DNA from: Prosthecobacter sp.
GTDB lineage: Bacteria > Verrucomicrobiota > Verrucomicrobiia > Verrucomicrobiales > Verrucomicrobiaceae
Direction: 5' to 3'
Length of the DNA: 37,650 bases
NCBI RefSeq assembly: GCF_029946185.1
Contig: NZ_JAQSEA010000150.1
Location: 1 to 37,650 of the forward strand
In this document: positions 7,829-15,878 of the stretch, piece by piece
How positions within the stretch are numbered: the stretch's first letter is position 1
How the letters are laid out: each line of letters begins with the position of its first letter
Position numbers and translations under genes: made by a program
The notes under the pieces: generated by a model
The model's database searches: none
What the model saw: the letters and a program-made list of their open reading frames with translations, nothing else
Told to the model about the DNA's origin: nothing

Positions 7829-8530
7829 TCAGTTGCTCCCTCCGCTGCGGTGTGTCAGCCATTCAACGGCGGCACGTACAAGTTCGGGGGCGGTGGTGAT
7901 GCCGAGCTTGGTTTTGATGTGGGACCGGTGGGCTTCGATGGTCTTGACGCTCAGCCGCAGATCATGGGCGATCAAGCTGGTGCCGCGGCCTTGGCCGAGC
8001 AGTTCGAAAATTTCCAGTTCTCGATCACTGAGTTTCTCCACCGAGCTTTTGCTGCTGCTGTCTCGCCCTGTTACAAAGCTGTTCAGCATCAGCAGGTTGG
8101 CTGCAGCGCTGAGGTACAGATCTCCACGGAGCACCTGCCGGATGGCCGCCACCAGTTCGTCTGGCGGCGATTGCTTCATCAGGTAGCCGCGCGCACCCGC
8201 TCGCAGGGCCCGTTCGGCGTATAGAGATTCATCGTGCATGGAGAGCACAAGCACCGGCAGATGGGGGTTCAGCGCCTTGAGAGATTTCACCAGTTCAATG
8301 CCATTGGTGTCTTTCAATGAGATGTCTGCGATCACGAGATCGAACTCATGGCTCTCGACCAGTCCCATGGCCTGGGTCGCGGTTTCCGCTTCGCCGCTGA
8401 TGATGATGTCCTGCTCATGTTCCAGGAGCATCACGATGCCTTTACGGAAAATGGGGTGGTCATCCACGATGAGAATGCGCTGCAGGCCACCCTCATAACG
8501 TCTCTGCTGTTGAGCGCGAGAGGTGTTCAT
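7829..8530 (-). CDS. NarL/LuxR-type response regulator
   Basis: A 233-aa cytoplasmic two-component regulator. The receiver domain (about 18-135) has the acidic pair VDDHP, phospho-acceptor Asp69 in LVIADIS, the Ser97 switch residue (LSMHD) and Lys119. The LuxR-type helix-turn-helix (about 168-228) reads LSDRELEIFELLGQG then SVKTIEAHRSHI. The ATG at 8530 is chosen because it overlaps the stop of the histidine kinase (ATGA) and begins just before the receiver fold; a longer in-frame ORF to 8731 would lie inside the kinase gene. Kinase and regulator are translationally coupled and surely form a pair. The target genes are unknown. Confidence 0.92.
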   Translation of the reverse strand: MNTSRAQQQRRYEGGLQRILIVDDHPIFRKGIVMLLEHEQDIIISGEAETATQAMGLVESHEFDLVIADISLKDTNGIELVKSLKALNPHLPVLVLSMHDESLYAERALRAGARGYLMKQSPPDELVAAIRQVLRGDLYLSAAANLLMLNSFVTGRDSSSKSSVEKLSDRELEIFELLGQGRGTSLIAHDLRLSVKTIEAHRSHIKTKLGITTAPELVRAAVEWLTHRSGGSN

Positions 8531-9924
8531 CCGGGGTTCTGGAAGAGGGGTGGGTGGAATGGGGGCGGTGGCGGCGGCTCGCCAGCGGCCATGGGCAGCA
8601 GGCAGGTCATTCGCGTGCCGTGCTTCTTGCGTTTGCCAATGGTAAAATCCGCCCCGATCACATCCGCACGGTACTTCATCAGGCGCAGTCCCATGCCATC
8701 GTTTGCATGAATGACTTCCGGCAGTCCGCACCCATCATCTGCCACGCTCAAGCTGAGTTGATTCTGTCGCAGTCGCAGGCTCATGGTGATGCTGCGCGCG
8801 TCCGAATGCTTCAGCGCATTGGCCACCGCCTCCTGCGCGATGCGGTAAAGATGCAGGGCCACACCATTGTCCGTGATGGGCACCATGCGTTCGCAGCGCA
8901 GGCGGCAGGAGATGCTGCCATGGCTGCGTGCCGCCAGTTCATGCAGGGCGGACACCAGGCCCTCGGCATCCATGACCACGGGGTGCAGTCCTTTCGCAAT
9001 GTCGCGGGAGTGCTCTACGGACTGATGGAGCAGCTCCGCCAGCCTTCCTGCTTCAGCCGCCGGTCCCGGGAGTGATTGCGCGATCAGGGTTTTCGTCAGC
9101 GACCGCGCCATGAAGGCCAGCCCCGAGAGTGACTGGCACAGCCCATCGTGCAGATCCTGGCCGAGCCGGCGTTGCTCCTGCTCGGAGATGTCGAGCAGCG
9201 CGTTTTCGAGCCTGTTCCTTTCATCCATCTGCGCCGTCAGTTTTTCGTTGGCGGCGACCAGTTCCGCTGTGCGTTCCGCCACCCTTTGCTGCAGCTCTTT
9301 CTGGGTCTGCCGCTGTTCGGTGATGTCGGTCGCCACTCCCAGCACTTTGTCGCAGACTCCGGCGTCATTGAACAGGGGGACCTTCCCGGTGCTGAACCAG
9401 CGCACCTCCCCGTCTGCCTGGGTGATTTCTTCTTCGGGAATTTGCAGTGCCCTGCCGCTCAACATGACTTCCTGGTCGATTTGTTGAAAGTGCGCGATTT
9501 GATCCGGCGTGCGGTGGAAATCGGCGTCCTTCTTGCCGACAAGTTTCTCCGCCGTGGTGAGGCAGCTGTGGGCGAGTGCGGCATTGCCCAGCAAAAAGCG
9601 TCCGTCACAGTCCTTCACGAAAATCATGCTTGGAGTCGCATCAATCACCTGACGCAGAAAAGTGCGCTCTCGTTTCAGTTCATCCTCGATCAGGCGGCAG
9701 CTCTGCTCGCTCGCTGGCAGGACCTCATTACTCGCTTCAAGCTGCGAGTCGGCGTGTTTCGCCTTCTGCGCCACTCGTGGTCGCTGCTTGCCGGGCCTGC
9801 CCTTGTGCCGTGTATTTGCAGGCGTTCCTGATTGAGTGTTGCGTGTGCGGCTCGCAGCCCTGCTCTGGCGTTTTGCCTGGGAGGGGCCTTTCGACTTTGA
9901 CTGCCTGGAGGAGGAGCGAGGCAT
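8527..9924 (-). CDS. Cytoplasmic PAS-domain sensor histidine kinase (NarX/DesK-type)
   Basis: 465 aa without membrane segments, so likely a soluble sensor. Residues 1-60 are a basic Ser/Arg/Lys/Gln-rich leader. A PAS domain with PAC tail spans about 88-204 (IDATPSMIFVKD to GVATDITEQ). A coiled coil at about 205-245 (QKELQQRVAERTAELVAANE) leads to the HisKA_3 dimerisation helix with phospho-acceptor His259 in GQDLHDGLCQSLSG. The HATPase domain has N-box EAVANALKH, DDGCGL, GMGLRLMKYRA and HGTRMTCLLP. It ends in a poly-Pro tail. AGGA lies 8 nt before the ATG. The gene follows the small membrane protein gene by 24 bp and overlaps the regulator gene by 4 bp. Confidence 0.92.
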   Translation of the reverse strand: MPRSSSRQSKSKGPSQAKRQSRAASRTRNTQSGTPANTRHKGRPGKQRPRVAQKAKHADSQLEASNEVLPASEQSCRLIEDELKRERTFLRQVIDATPSMIFVKDCDGRFLLGNAALAHSCLTTAEKLVGKKDADFHRTPDQIAHFQQIDQEVMLSGRALQIPEEEITQADGEVRWFSTGKVPLFNDAGVCDKVLGVATDITEQRQTQKELQQRVAERTAELVAANEKLTAQMDERNRLENALLDISEQEQRRLGQDLHDGLCQSLSGLAFMARSLTKTLIAQSLPGPAAEAGRLAELLHQSVEHSRDIAKGLHPVVMDAEGLVSALHELAARSHGSISCRLRCERMVPITDNGVALHLYRIAQEAVANALKHSDARSITMSLRLRQNQLSLSVADDGCGLPEVIHANDGMGLRLMKYRADVIGADFTIGKRKKHGTRMTCLLPMAAGEPPPPPPFHPPLFQNPG

Positions 9925-9948
9925 GGGGGCATCCTACCGACTCAGGAT

Positions 9949-10644
9949 TCAGGCTTCAATCTGAATTGTTCGGCACAACAACGGGGTTTTTGCGGCAGGG
10001 GCACTGCGGGACAGATGCCTCTGCAGCAGCAGCTCCAAGCGCTCAGTTTCCAGGTCTTCCTCCATCAACATTGTCCATTTCCGCTCGCGTCCCCACCAGC
10101 GACAGCAGATTTGCAACCGTGCGCCGGGTTTGGCATGAGTGCTGATCCTGACCCCGCGCTGAAGTGACCAGTGCAGGATTCTCTCCGCCCGCAGGGTGCC
10201 AAGGCCGGAGATGCGCAGTCTTTGGTGGGAATAGCAGATGACGCGTGGTGCCGCCAGACAGGTGAACAACGCCAGCCGGGCCATCGAGACGATGAACCAG
10301 CCGGACAACAGGCCGCAAAGCCAGCGCTCGGGGGAGACGTACACGCCGCCTCCGGCCCGCCAGGCCAGCACAGTTAGAATCATGCAGGTCAGCAGTGCGG
10401 AGGCCTGATTGAATCTCCCGTGCAGGATGCGCGTCAGATGTTCATATCGCGCCCGGTGGAAGCGCACGGGCTCCTCTATCCATAAGCTGGTCTCAGCGGC
10501 ACTGCGCGTGGCGACGCGGTGGAGCCGCCTGCGCTTGGGCTGCGCCCGATAGGCTCGCGGGTCCTGCTTCAGCAGTCGGGACCGAGGCGCGCTGGAACGC
10601 GTGACTCCGGCCGGAAGACGGGCTGCTCGAAGAGGTTTGTTCAT
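9949..10644 (-). CDS. Two-helix membrane protein of unknown function
   Basis: 231 aa. The first 50 residues are strongly basic (Arg/Lys-rich). Two hydrophobic helices follow at about 81-96 (ASALLTCMILTVLAW) and 109-132 (LCGLLSGWFIVSMARLALF), then a cytoplasmic-looking region (about 135-215) with a pattern like bacterial PH-type domains (VICYSHQRLRISGLGTL... then RKWTMLMEE). I do not recognise a family with certainty. AGGAG lies 7 nt before the ATG. It sits between the 73-aa gene and the histidine kinase gene with gaps of 24 bp on both sides, so it may act with the two-component pair, for example as a membrane partner of the soluble kinase (inference). Confidence 0.7.
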   Translation of the reverse strand: MNKPLRAARLPAGVTRSSAPRSRLLKQDPRAYRAQPKRRRLHRVATRSAAETSLWIEEPVRFHRARYEHLTRILHGRFNQASALLTCMILTVLAWRAGGGVYVSPERWLCGLLSGWFIVSMARLALFTCLAAPRVICYSHQRLRISGLGTLRAERILHWSLQRGVRISTHAKPGARLQICCRWWGRERKWTMLMEEDLETERLELLLQRHLSRSAPAAKTPLLCRTIQIEA

Positions 10645-10668
10645 GCGTCGCTCCTGCCATGCGATGCC

Positions 10669-10890
10669 TTATTCGTTGATGCCGCAGTGATGCCAGTGGT
10701 GGGCGGACCGCGAGGCCAGACGCACGCTTCCGGTCAGCTTGAGGACCTTCTGGGCCAGTTCTTCGCTCGAATAGCGGCCGCTTCCCTGCGGCTGCTGAAA
10801 GCCTGGCATTTCGCCGGTCTGCATGGCTGCCCCGAAGTCTGGGCACGCTGGTTCCACCGTCGTTTCTTGAAGTGTGCAAGATGCGTTCAT
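10669..10890 (-). CDS. 73-aa hypothetical protein
   Basis: A small protein whose ATG overlaps the stop of the upstream DUF2934-like gene (ATGA at 10887-10890), which is the main evidence that it is translated. The N-terminal half is low in structure (Thr/Glu/Pro/Gly/Gln-rich). The C-terminal half has a predicted helix (SSEELAQKVLKLTGSVRLA) and ends in a His/Trp-rich segment (SAHHWHHCG). I recognise no family. It is second in the five-gene unit that ends with the kinase and regulator. Confidence 0.6.
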   Translation of the reverse strand: MNASCTLQETTVEPACPDFGAAMQTGEMPGFQQPQGSGRYSSEELAQKVLKLTGSVRLASRSAHHWHHCGINE

Positions 10891-11186
10891 GACCAGCCTT
10901 TCGTTGCGAGTGAGAGTTCGCTGTCCATCACATAGCAGGAGACCGTTTCCGTCTCCTGTTCCCAGAAATTCTCCAGCGATTCGGATTCAGCAGGAATAAA
11001 AGGCTGACCTTGTGAGGAATAGATCGCGACCAGCTCTTTTTCCGCATTAAGCCAGTGTTCAGGCCGCAGATGCGAGCAGCCCTCTTTCTTCCAATGCTTG
11101 AAGGCAAGCAGGGCGATTTCTTTGTCTGAGGGGTGCAAGCCCGGACTGGAGGTCTCGCAGGATATGGGATATACAGCGGCATTCAT
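10887..11186 (-). CDS. DUF2934-like small protein
   Basis: 99 aa. Residues 23-52 (EIALLAFKHWKKEGCSHLRP then EHWLNAEKEL) follow the DUF2934 pattern: an Ala/Leu helix, a Trp, a basic turn with Gly, then EHWxxAExEL. The function of DUF2934 is not established; the motif is found in short bacterial proteins. The C-terminal half is acidic and rich in Ser/Glu (AESESLENFWEQETE). No signal peptide is seen. It is the first gene of a compact unit (DUF2934, 73 aa, membrane protein, kinase, regulator). Its promoter should lie in 11187-11417, shared with the divergent nucleoid-protein gene. Confidence 0.75.
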   Translation of the reverse strand: MNAAVYPISCETSSPGLHPSDKEIALLAFKHWKKEGCSHLRPEHWLNAEKELVAIYSSQGQPFIPAESESLENFWEQETETVSCYVMDSELSLATKGWS

Positions 11187-11417
11187 GGCTTTGAGGTGGG
11201 GTTAATGATGAAATGCAGTCTGGCGGGTTGTCCCATTCTGGACGTTCCCGCTTTTCTCGCAATGGGCTCTGCCCTGCTCGTGGCATGAGGGAAACCCCGA
11301 AGGGTCTGTCATGGCTTGGCAGAGGTGCTTTCCCATGTTTGCGGCGGCCCTAAACTTCAATTGCACCTTTCTTTAATCTTGGCCAATCGCATTCCCTTTC
11401 TACTCTCCGCGCCCCGC

Positions 11418-12485
11418 ATGTCCGTCAAACTCCGCCTCAACACCGCCACCGCCACCAAAGTCGTCCTCGCCAAGATCGGCAATCCTCTGCGTGAGGAGCC
11501 GCTGCAAACATCCCGCGAGGTGTTTCAGATTGCCGAGGGTGATCAGGAAGCCCTTACCGCGCTGTTCCTCAAGCCCTTCAAGGCCTGTCTCGCCCATCGT
11601 TTCACCCATCACGCCTCACTCAAGCAGCATGAGGTGAACAACTGCGCCAAGGCCATCTTTGAAGATGAGGATCAACTGCTCGCCAAGGGCATCGAGATCG
11701 CCCAGCGCCTCTACGCCAAATCCAACCACCCCAACATCAAGGCGGGTGATCTTTGCATCTCCCTGCTCAAGGAAATCCACATCGAAGGCGAGCTCGTCAA
11801 CGGCATCTGCATCCTGAAGAGCGACAGCGTCGTTCCCTTCCTCACGATCACCCCGCGCAACGGCGATCTGCAGCTCCACACCGAGCACGGCATCAATCCC
11901 GACAAGATCGACAAAGGCTGCCTCATCCTCAATTTCTGGGCCGAGAAAGGCTACTACGTCCTCACCTTTGACCGCAGCGGCGGCGACACCCGCTTCTGGG
12001 TGCGCGAGTTTCTCGGCGTGGAGGCCGTGCCCGACGCCGCCTTCCTCACCAATGCCTACACCAAGATGGCCGTGTCCTTCCTGGAAGAACAGCAGCCAGC
12101 CGATGACGACACTCCGCCTTGGGAAACCGCGAACGCCGCCAAGGACGCGCTCAGCTACTTCGAAGGTCGCGAAAATTTCGATCTGGAAGAGTTCGGTCAG
12201 ACCGTGCTCAAATCTCCCGACGCCATCGCCAAGTTCGACGAACACCGCGCCCGTATGGAGGAAGAGCAGGGCCAGCCCTTCGAGACCAATTTCGAGATCT
12301 CCAAGAAAGACCTGACCAAGGCCAAGAAACGCATCGCCGCCGTCCTCAAGCTCGACACCGGCGTGGAAATCCACATCAAGCCCGGCAACAGCGAAAACGA
12401 CCCGCAGATGGAGCGGGGTTTCGACGACGAAAAGGGCATGAAATACGTGAAGGTGTTTTACAACAAGGACGTCAGCGCGGGGTGA
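11418..12485 (+). CDS. 37-kDa nucleoid-associated protein (NdpA/YejK family)
   Basis: 355 aa, the normal length for the NdpA/YejK family (about 335-350). These abundant proteins associate with the nucleoid; the precise activity is unclear. Supporting features are the N-terminal region with an induction-like HHASLKQHEVNN helix, the central EIHIEGELVNGICILKS and LTFDRSGGDTRFWVREFLG segments, and a basic C-terminal half (SKKDLTKAKKRI). The ATG at 11418 is preferred over the longer frame from 11316 because MSVKLRL begins the conserved region and the upstream extension has no coding character. The SUI1 gene follows 12 bp later, so the two are probably co-transcribed. Confidence 0.8.
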   Translation: MSVKLRLNTATATKVVLAKIGNPLREEPLQTSREVFQIAEGDQEALTALFLKPFKACLAHRFTHHASLKQHEVNNCAKAIFEDEDQLLAKGIEIAQRLYAKSNHPNIKAGDLCISLLKEIHIEGELVNGICILKSDSVVPFLTITPRNGDLQLHTEHGINPDKIDKGCLILNFWAEKGYYVLTFDRSGGDTRFWVREFLGVEAVPDAAFLTNAYTKMAVSFLEEQQPADDDTPPWETANAAKDALSYFEGRENFDLEEFGQTVLKSPDAIAKFDEHRARMEEEQGQPFETNFEISKKDLTKAKKRIAAVLKLDTGVEIHIKPGNSENDPQMERGFDDEKGMKYVKVFYNKDVSAG

Positions 12486-12497
12486 GCCGCTTCATTT

Positions 12498-12785
12498 ATG
12501 GATCCGAAAACAGACCCCACCTCTCCGCAGCGTCTCTGGAAAATGGGTCGCGTCGTGCTTCAGCGTGAAACGGCACATCGCGGCGGCAAGACGGTCATCG
12601 TCATCAAGGACTTCGCCACGCATCTGCCGCTTTCAGTGATCGAGACTATTGCCAAGCGCGTCCGCGCCGCCTGCGGTTGCGGTGGGACGGTGCGTGACAA
12701 ACGCATCGAGATTCAAGGTGACCAGGCCGCCAAGGTCAGAGCCGTGCTGGAAGCCGAAGGCTTTGAAGTGCGCGGTGTGAAGTAA
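12498..12785 (+). CDS. yciH: SUI1/eIF1-type translation factor (YciH family)
   Basis: 95 aa with the SUI1 fold signature: RGGKTVIVIKDF, then CGCGGTVRDKRIEIQGDQ (the GGT loop that contacts the ribosome in eIF1), then a helix and strand (VRAVLEAEGFEVRGVK). Bacterial YciH-type proteins are small ribosome-associated factors thought to affect initiation fidelity. Length and motifs are complete. It follows the nucleoid-protein gene by 12 bp. The downstream gene is convergent, with only 26 bp between the stops and no clear terminator hairpin. Confidence 0.92.
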   Translation: MDPKTDPTSPQRLWKMGRVVLQRETAHRGGKTVIVIKDFATHLPLSVIETIAKRVRAACGCGGTVRDKRIEIQGDQAAKVRAVLEAEGFEVRGVK

Positions 12786-12811
12786 GGGGGCAGTTTGAGC
12801 GGCCATGCTCC

Positions 12812-14473
12812 TCACTGCATGACGTGGAACGCTGCCTTTTCGTTGCCCTTTTCTCGGAAGTTGCTCCAGGTGTAGTCGAAAAAGTATTTCACTTTGCGGT
12901 CGGCTGACCAAGTGATGCTCACCTTGTTGCCGGCCAGAGCCTCCCAATGCGGCAAGCCTTCAAAGCCGTAGCCGGTGGCGGTGTGATCGGCGTGAAATTG
13001 GAGCTCACCCTGCTCGGAGCGCCAGCGGCTTTCAGGCAGCCACTTGGTGAGTTCCGGCGCATCCTGCGGACCGTAAAAGCTCTCCGGCAGCACATGCTCG
13101 TTTTCATAGCGCCGCACCTCACGCCGCACGCCATCCTTCACATAGGCAATCCACAGGCTTTTGTTCCAGTAGGGAATGGGATCAATGCCGAGTGAAGTTG
13201 GAGTCACGGCAAACCATTCCTTCTTGGTCTCCAAGAATTCCTTCACGCGAAGCGTGACGTCCGCATTCCTGTCACCGCTGCCATACATGGCGTACAAAAT
13301 CTGCAACGGCCTGCGAGTAGGAGATAGCAGGACTTTAGGTGCAGGTCTGGCGGGTTCAGTGATTTCTTTGACCGGTGCTATTTCGACCGCAGGGAGCGCA
13401 ACAGGCTTGGGATGATTTTTCGGTGCGACGAACTTGATCCAAGTTGAGGCACCGCCACCCCAGAGCGATTTGCCGGGAAACCCAGCTCCGGCATTTTGGC
13501 GCATGTGCCCGTCGCCTTCCTCCCAGGGTTTGGCGATGGGGCTGGCCCGGATTTCGGTGCCCTCATCACGGCGGCGGATGAAATCACGGACGCGATCAGG
13601 ATCATCACACACCGACCACGCCTCACTTGCGGGATCCGACACAAAACCGAAGTCATTTGTCCCCAGCATTCCGGCGACGGCGAAATACTTCGAGCCCCCC
13701 CAGCGCAGGTGATTGTTCACCACATGAAACACCAGCCAGTCGCCGGGGCGTACCTCCACGCTCATGCGCTCGGCCGTGGCACCAAAAATTTCATTGAGGA
13801 GCGTGCGCTGGCCGTCCTGAATGCGCACGCCGTTCTTGTAAGCTTCGACAACGAAGTCGTCAGTGACGGTGATGAGATGGGCGGCGAGCAGGCCGTTGGT
13901 GCGCTTGATCTCTTTCTCCACACGCTTGGGCTTCACCGTACCGTCATCAACGTGCGACAGCAGGCGTGGCGGGATGGGGCTGAGTTCGGTCTGTCCCGGA
14001 GGCTTCCAGCGGATGAAGATGCCGCTGGCACCACGCCCCCCGACAAAGCCTGCCGAGAGGATGCTCACGCGGCCTCCCTTCTTGAGCGGGATCGTCACCA
14101 CGGTATCGTCTCCATCACGGAAAGCGCAGACGACTTCGCCCTGGATCATGAGCAGGTTGCGGTCATAGAAGCTGTGAGTGGAAAAACTGTAATCGCCATC
14201 GGCTTCGATCTCCAGAAAGCCGCTGGCGACGGCATTGCGTTCGGTTTCCCATGCCCATGGTGACAGCGACTCGACAACGTATTTTTCACCTATCGGCTGG
14301 CCCAGTTTTTCAAGCGGCACGTTGAAGTTGTCTTTGTCATTCGCCTGCAAAGCATGGCGTGGATATTCCGTGACGGCGAGTCCGGGAGCGAACGGTCGTG
14401 CGGTCGTTGCAGCATTAAGCGGAGCCTGGGCACCGAGGCCGAGCATGAGAGACAGAAGGATCGTGGTTTTCAT
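12812..14473 (-). CDS. Secreted protein with PA14-like domain
   Basis: 553 aa from the ATG at 14473, chosen because it begins a signal peptide (KTTILLSLMLGLGAQAPLNA). Residues about 80-170 resemble a PA14 domain: an edge-strand pattern ending GIFIRWKPPGQTELSPIPPR, the W-x-PPG and PIPP elements being typical. A middle region (about 195-330) reads as beta-rich and includes a galactose-binding-like pattern (GDWLVFHVVNN). Residues about 390-468 form another module (ILYAMYGSGDRNADVTLRV), and the C-terminus has a W-x-x-x-x-G-x-L-x-F-x-x-D strand pattern. No catalytic motif is evident. A carbohydrate-related periplasmic or surface role is inferred. It is divergent from fabV, with 162 bp between the starts. 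Confidence 0.7.
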   Translation of the reverse strand: MKTTILLSLMLGLGAQAPLNAATTARPFAPGLAVTEYPRHALQANDKDNFNVPLEKLGQPIGEKYVVESLSPWAWETERNAVASGFLEIEADGDYSFSTHSFYDRNLLMIQGEVVCAFRDGDDTVVTIPLKKGGRVSILSAGFVGGRGASGIFIRWKPPGQTELSPIPPRLLSHVDDGTVKPKRVEKEIKRTNGLLAAHLITVTDDFVVEAYKNGVRIQDGQRTLLNEIFGATAERMSVEVRPGDWLVFHVVNNHLRWGGSKYFAVAGMLGTNDFGFVSDPASEAWSVCDDPDRVRDFIRRRDEGTEIRASPIAKPWEEGDGHMRQNAGAGFPGKSLWGGGASTWIKFVAPKNHPKPVALPAVEIAPVKEITEPARPAPKVLLSPTRRPLQILYAMYGSGDRNADVTLRVKEFLETKKEWFAVTPTSLGIDPIPYWNKSLWIAYVKDGVRREVRRYENEHVLPESFYGPQDAPELTKWLPESRWRSEQGELQFHADHTATGYGFEGLPHWEALAGNKVSITWSADRKVKYFFDYTWSNFREKGNEKAAFHVMQ

Positions 14474-14635
14474 CGTGGCGATGGGTTGGACCGGCAATTC
14501 AGCGGGTAAATTACCAGTGGGGGCACTGGAATACACGAACTCATTTGATCCGGTCTTGGGCTGTACTGGTGATTTCGGGCGGGGAAAACCAGTTGCCAGC
14601 ACCCTCGCGACTGCTAACGCTCAACTTACCCACCT

Positions 14636-15829
14636 ATGATCGTCGCTCCTAAAATTCGCGGATTCATCTGCACCACCGCACATCCGACCGGTTGTGCCAA
14701 ACACATCGCTGACCAGATCGCCGTCGTTAAGTCGCGCGGTCCCATCGCCAATGGCCCGAAGAAGGTGCTGGTCGTCGGCTCCTCGACTGGCTACGGCCTG
14801 TCCTCGCGCATCGCGGCAGCGTTTGGCTCGGGAGCAGCCACCATGGGCGTGTTCTTTGAGAAACCGGGTGAGGCTGAGCGCTGCGGCACCGCAGGCTGGT
14901 ACAACTCCGCTGCCTTTGAGAACGAAGCCAAGGCAGCTGGATTGTACGCCCGCTCCTTCAATGGCGACGCCTTCTCCGATGCGATGAAGACCACGGTGAT
15001 CGAAGCGATCAAGGCGGATCTGGGTCAGGTCGATTGCGTCATTTACAGCCTCGCCTCCCCACGCCGCACGCACCCGAGGACGGGCGAAGTTTTCAAGTCG
15101 GTGCTCAAGCCCATCGGCGACGCATCCTACACGAACAAAAACCTGAACACTGGCAACGGTGTGGTCAATGAAGTGACGATCGACCCAGCGAATGAAGACG
15201 AGATCGCGCAGACGGTGGCCGTCATGGGCGGTGAAGACTGGGAGATGTGGATCGACGCGCTGCAAAGCGCCGGCGTTCTTGCCGAAGGCGTGCAGACCGT
15301 GGCGTACAGCTACATCGGACCGGAAGTGACCTGGCCGATCTACAAGAACGGCACCATCGGCCGTGCGAAAGAGGACCTTGAGCGCGTGCAGCGTGTGCTG
15401 GATGGCAAGCTGGCCCCTCTGAAAGGCAAGGCCTGGGTTTCCGTGAACAAGGCTCTCGTCACGCAGGCCAGTTCCGCGATTCCCGTGGTGCCACTTTATA
15501 TTTCGCTCCTCTACAAGGCGATGAAAGCTGAAGGCACGCATGAGGATTGCATCGAGCAGATGGACCGCCTCTTCCGAGAGCGCCTCTGCAATGGCAACCC
15601 GCAGCCGGATGAAGCCGGACGCATCCGCGTGGACGACTGGGAAATGAAACCCGCGCTGCAGGATCTCGTGGGCCAGCGCTGGGCCGAGGTGAACACGGAC
15701 AACTTTGCCCAACTGGGTGACTTTGAAGGCTATCAGACCAGTTTCTTGCGTCTCTTCGGCTTCGGTCTCGAAGGCGTGGATTACAATGCTGAGGTGGATG
15801 TCAGCATCGGGGTGCCATCACTGGCCTAA
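14636..15829 (+). CDS. fabV: Enoyl-[acyl-carrier-protein] reductase FabV
   Basis: 397 aa, the normal FabV/TER length. It reduces trans-2-enoyl-ACP (or -CoA) with NAD(P)H in the last step of fatty-acid elongation. Visible marks are the N-terminal IRGFICTTAHPTGC, the nucleotide-binding GSSTGYG at 48-54, and the catalytic Tyr236 and Lys245 in YKNGTIGRAK, giving the Y-x8-K spacing that separates FabV from FabI (Y-x6-K). SLASPRR and the C-terminal LFGFGLEGVDY are also family-like. FabV enzymes are known to tolerate triclosan. No other fatty-acid gene is nearby. A stem-loop follows the stop. Confidence in the family is high; ACP versus CoA preference cannot be read from sequence. Confidence 0.95.
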   Translation: MIVAPKIRGFICTTAHPTGCAKHIADQIAVVKSRGPIANGPKKVLVVGSSTGYGLSSRIAAAFGSGAATMGVFFEKPGEAERCGTAGWYNSAAFENEAKAAGLYARSFNGDAFSDAMKTTVIEAIKADLGQVDCVIYSLASPRRTHPRTGEVFKSVLKPIGDASYTNKNLNTGNGVVNEVTIDPANEDEIAQTVAVMGGEDWEMWIDALQSAGVLAEGVQTVAYSYIGPEVTWPIYKNGTIGRAKEDLERVQRVLDGKLAPLKGKAWVSVNKALVTQASSAIPVVPLYISLLYKAMKAEGTHEDCIEQMDRLFRERLCNGNPQPDEAGRIRVDDWEMKPALQDLVGQRWAEVNTDNFAQLGDFEGYQTSFLRLFGFGLEGVDYNAEVDVSIGVPSLA

Positions 15830-15845
15830 CGGCAGGTAACTCCAG

Positions 15846-15866
15846 CCCACAGCAAGTTGCTGTGGG
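15846..15866. terminator. Stem-loop between convergent genes
   Basis: CCCACAGCA and TGCTGTGGG form a perfect 9-bp stem with a 3-nt loop (AGT). It lies between the ends of fabV (15829) and the convergent lactonase-type gene (15879). There is no T-tract on either side, so termination by this hairpin is inferred from position and symmetry. Confidence 0.55.
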
Positions 15867-15878
15867 TATGCAGCCTGC

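Noticed and set aside
14565-14593. ACTGGT/ACCAGT inverted repeat upstream of fabV
   Set aside because: A 6-bp stem with a 17-nt loop is expected by chance at this length; no riboswitch features were seen.
14621-15712. 363-codon minus-strand open frame
   Set aside because: Antisense to fabV, whose motifs and length are complete.
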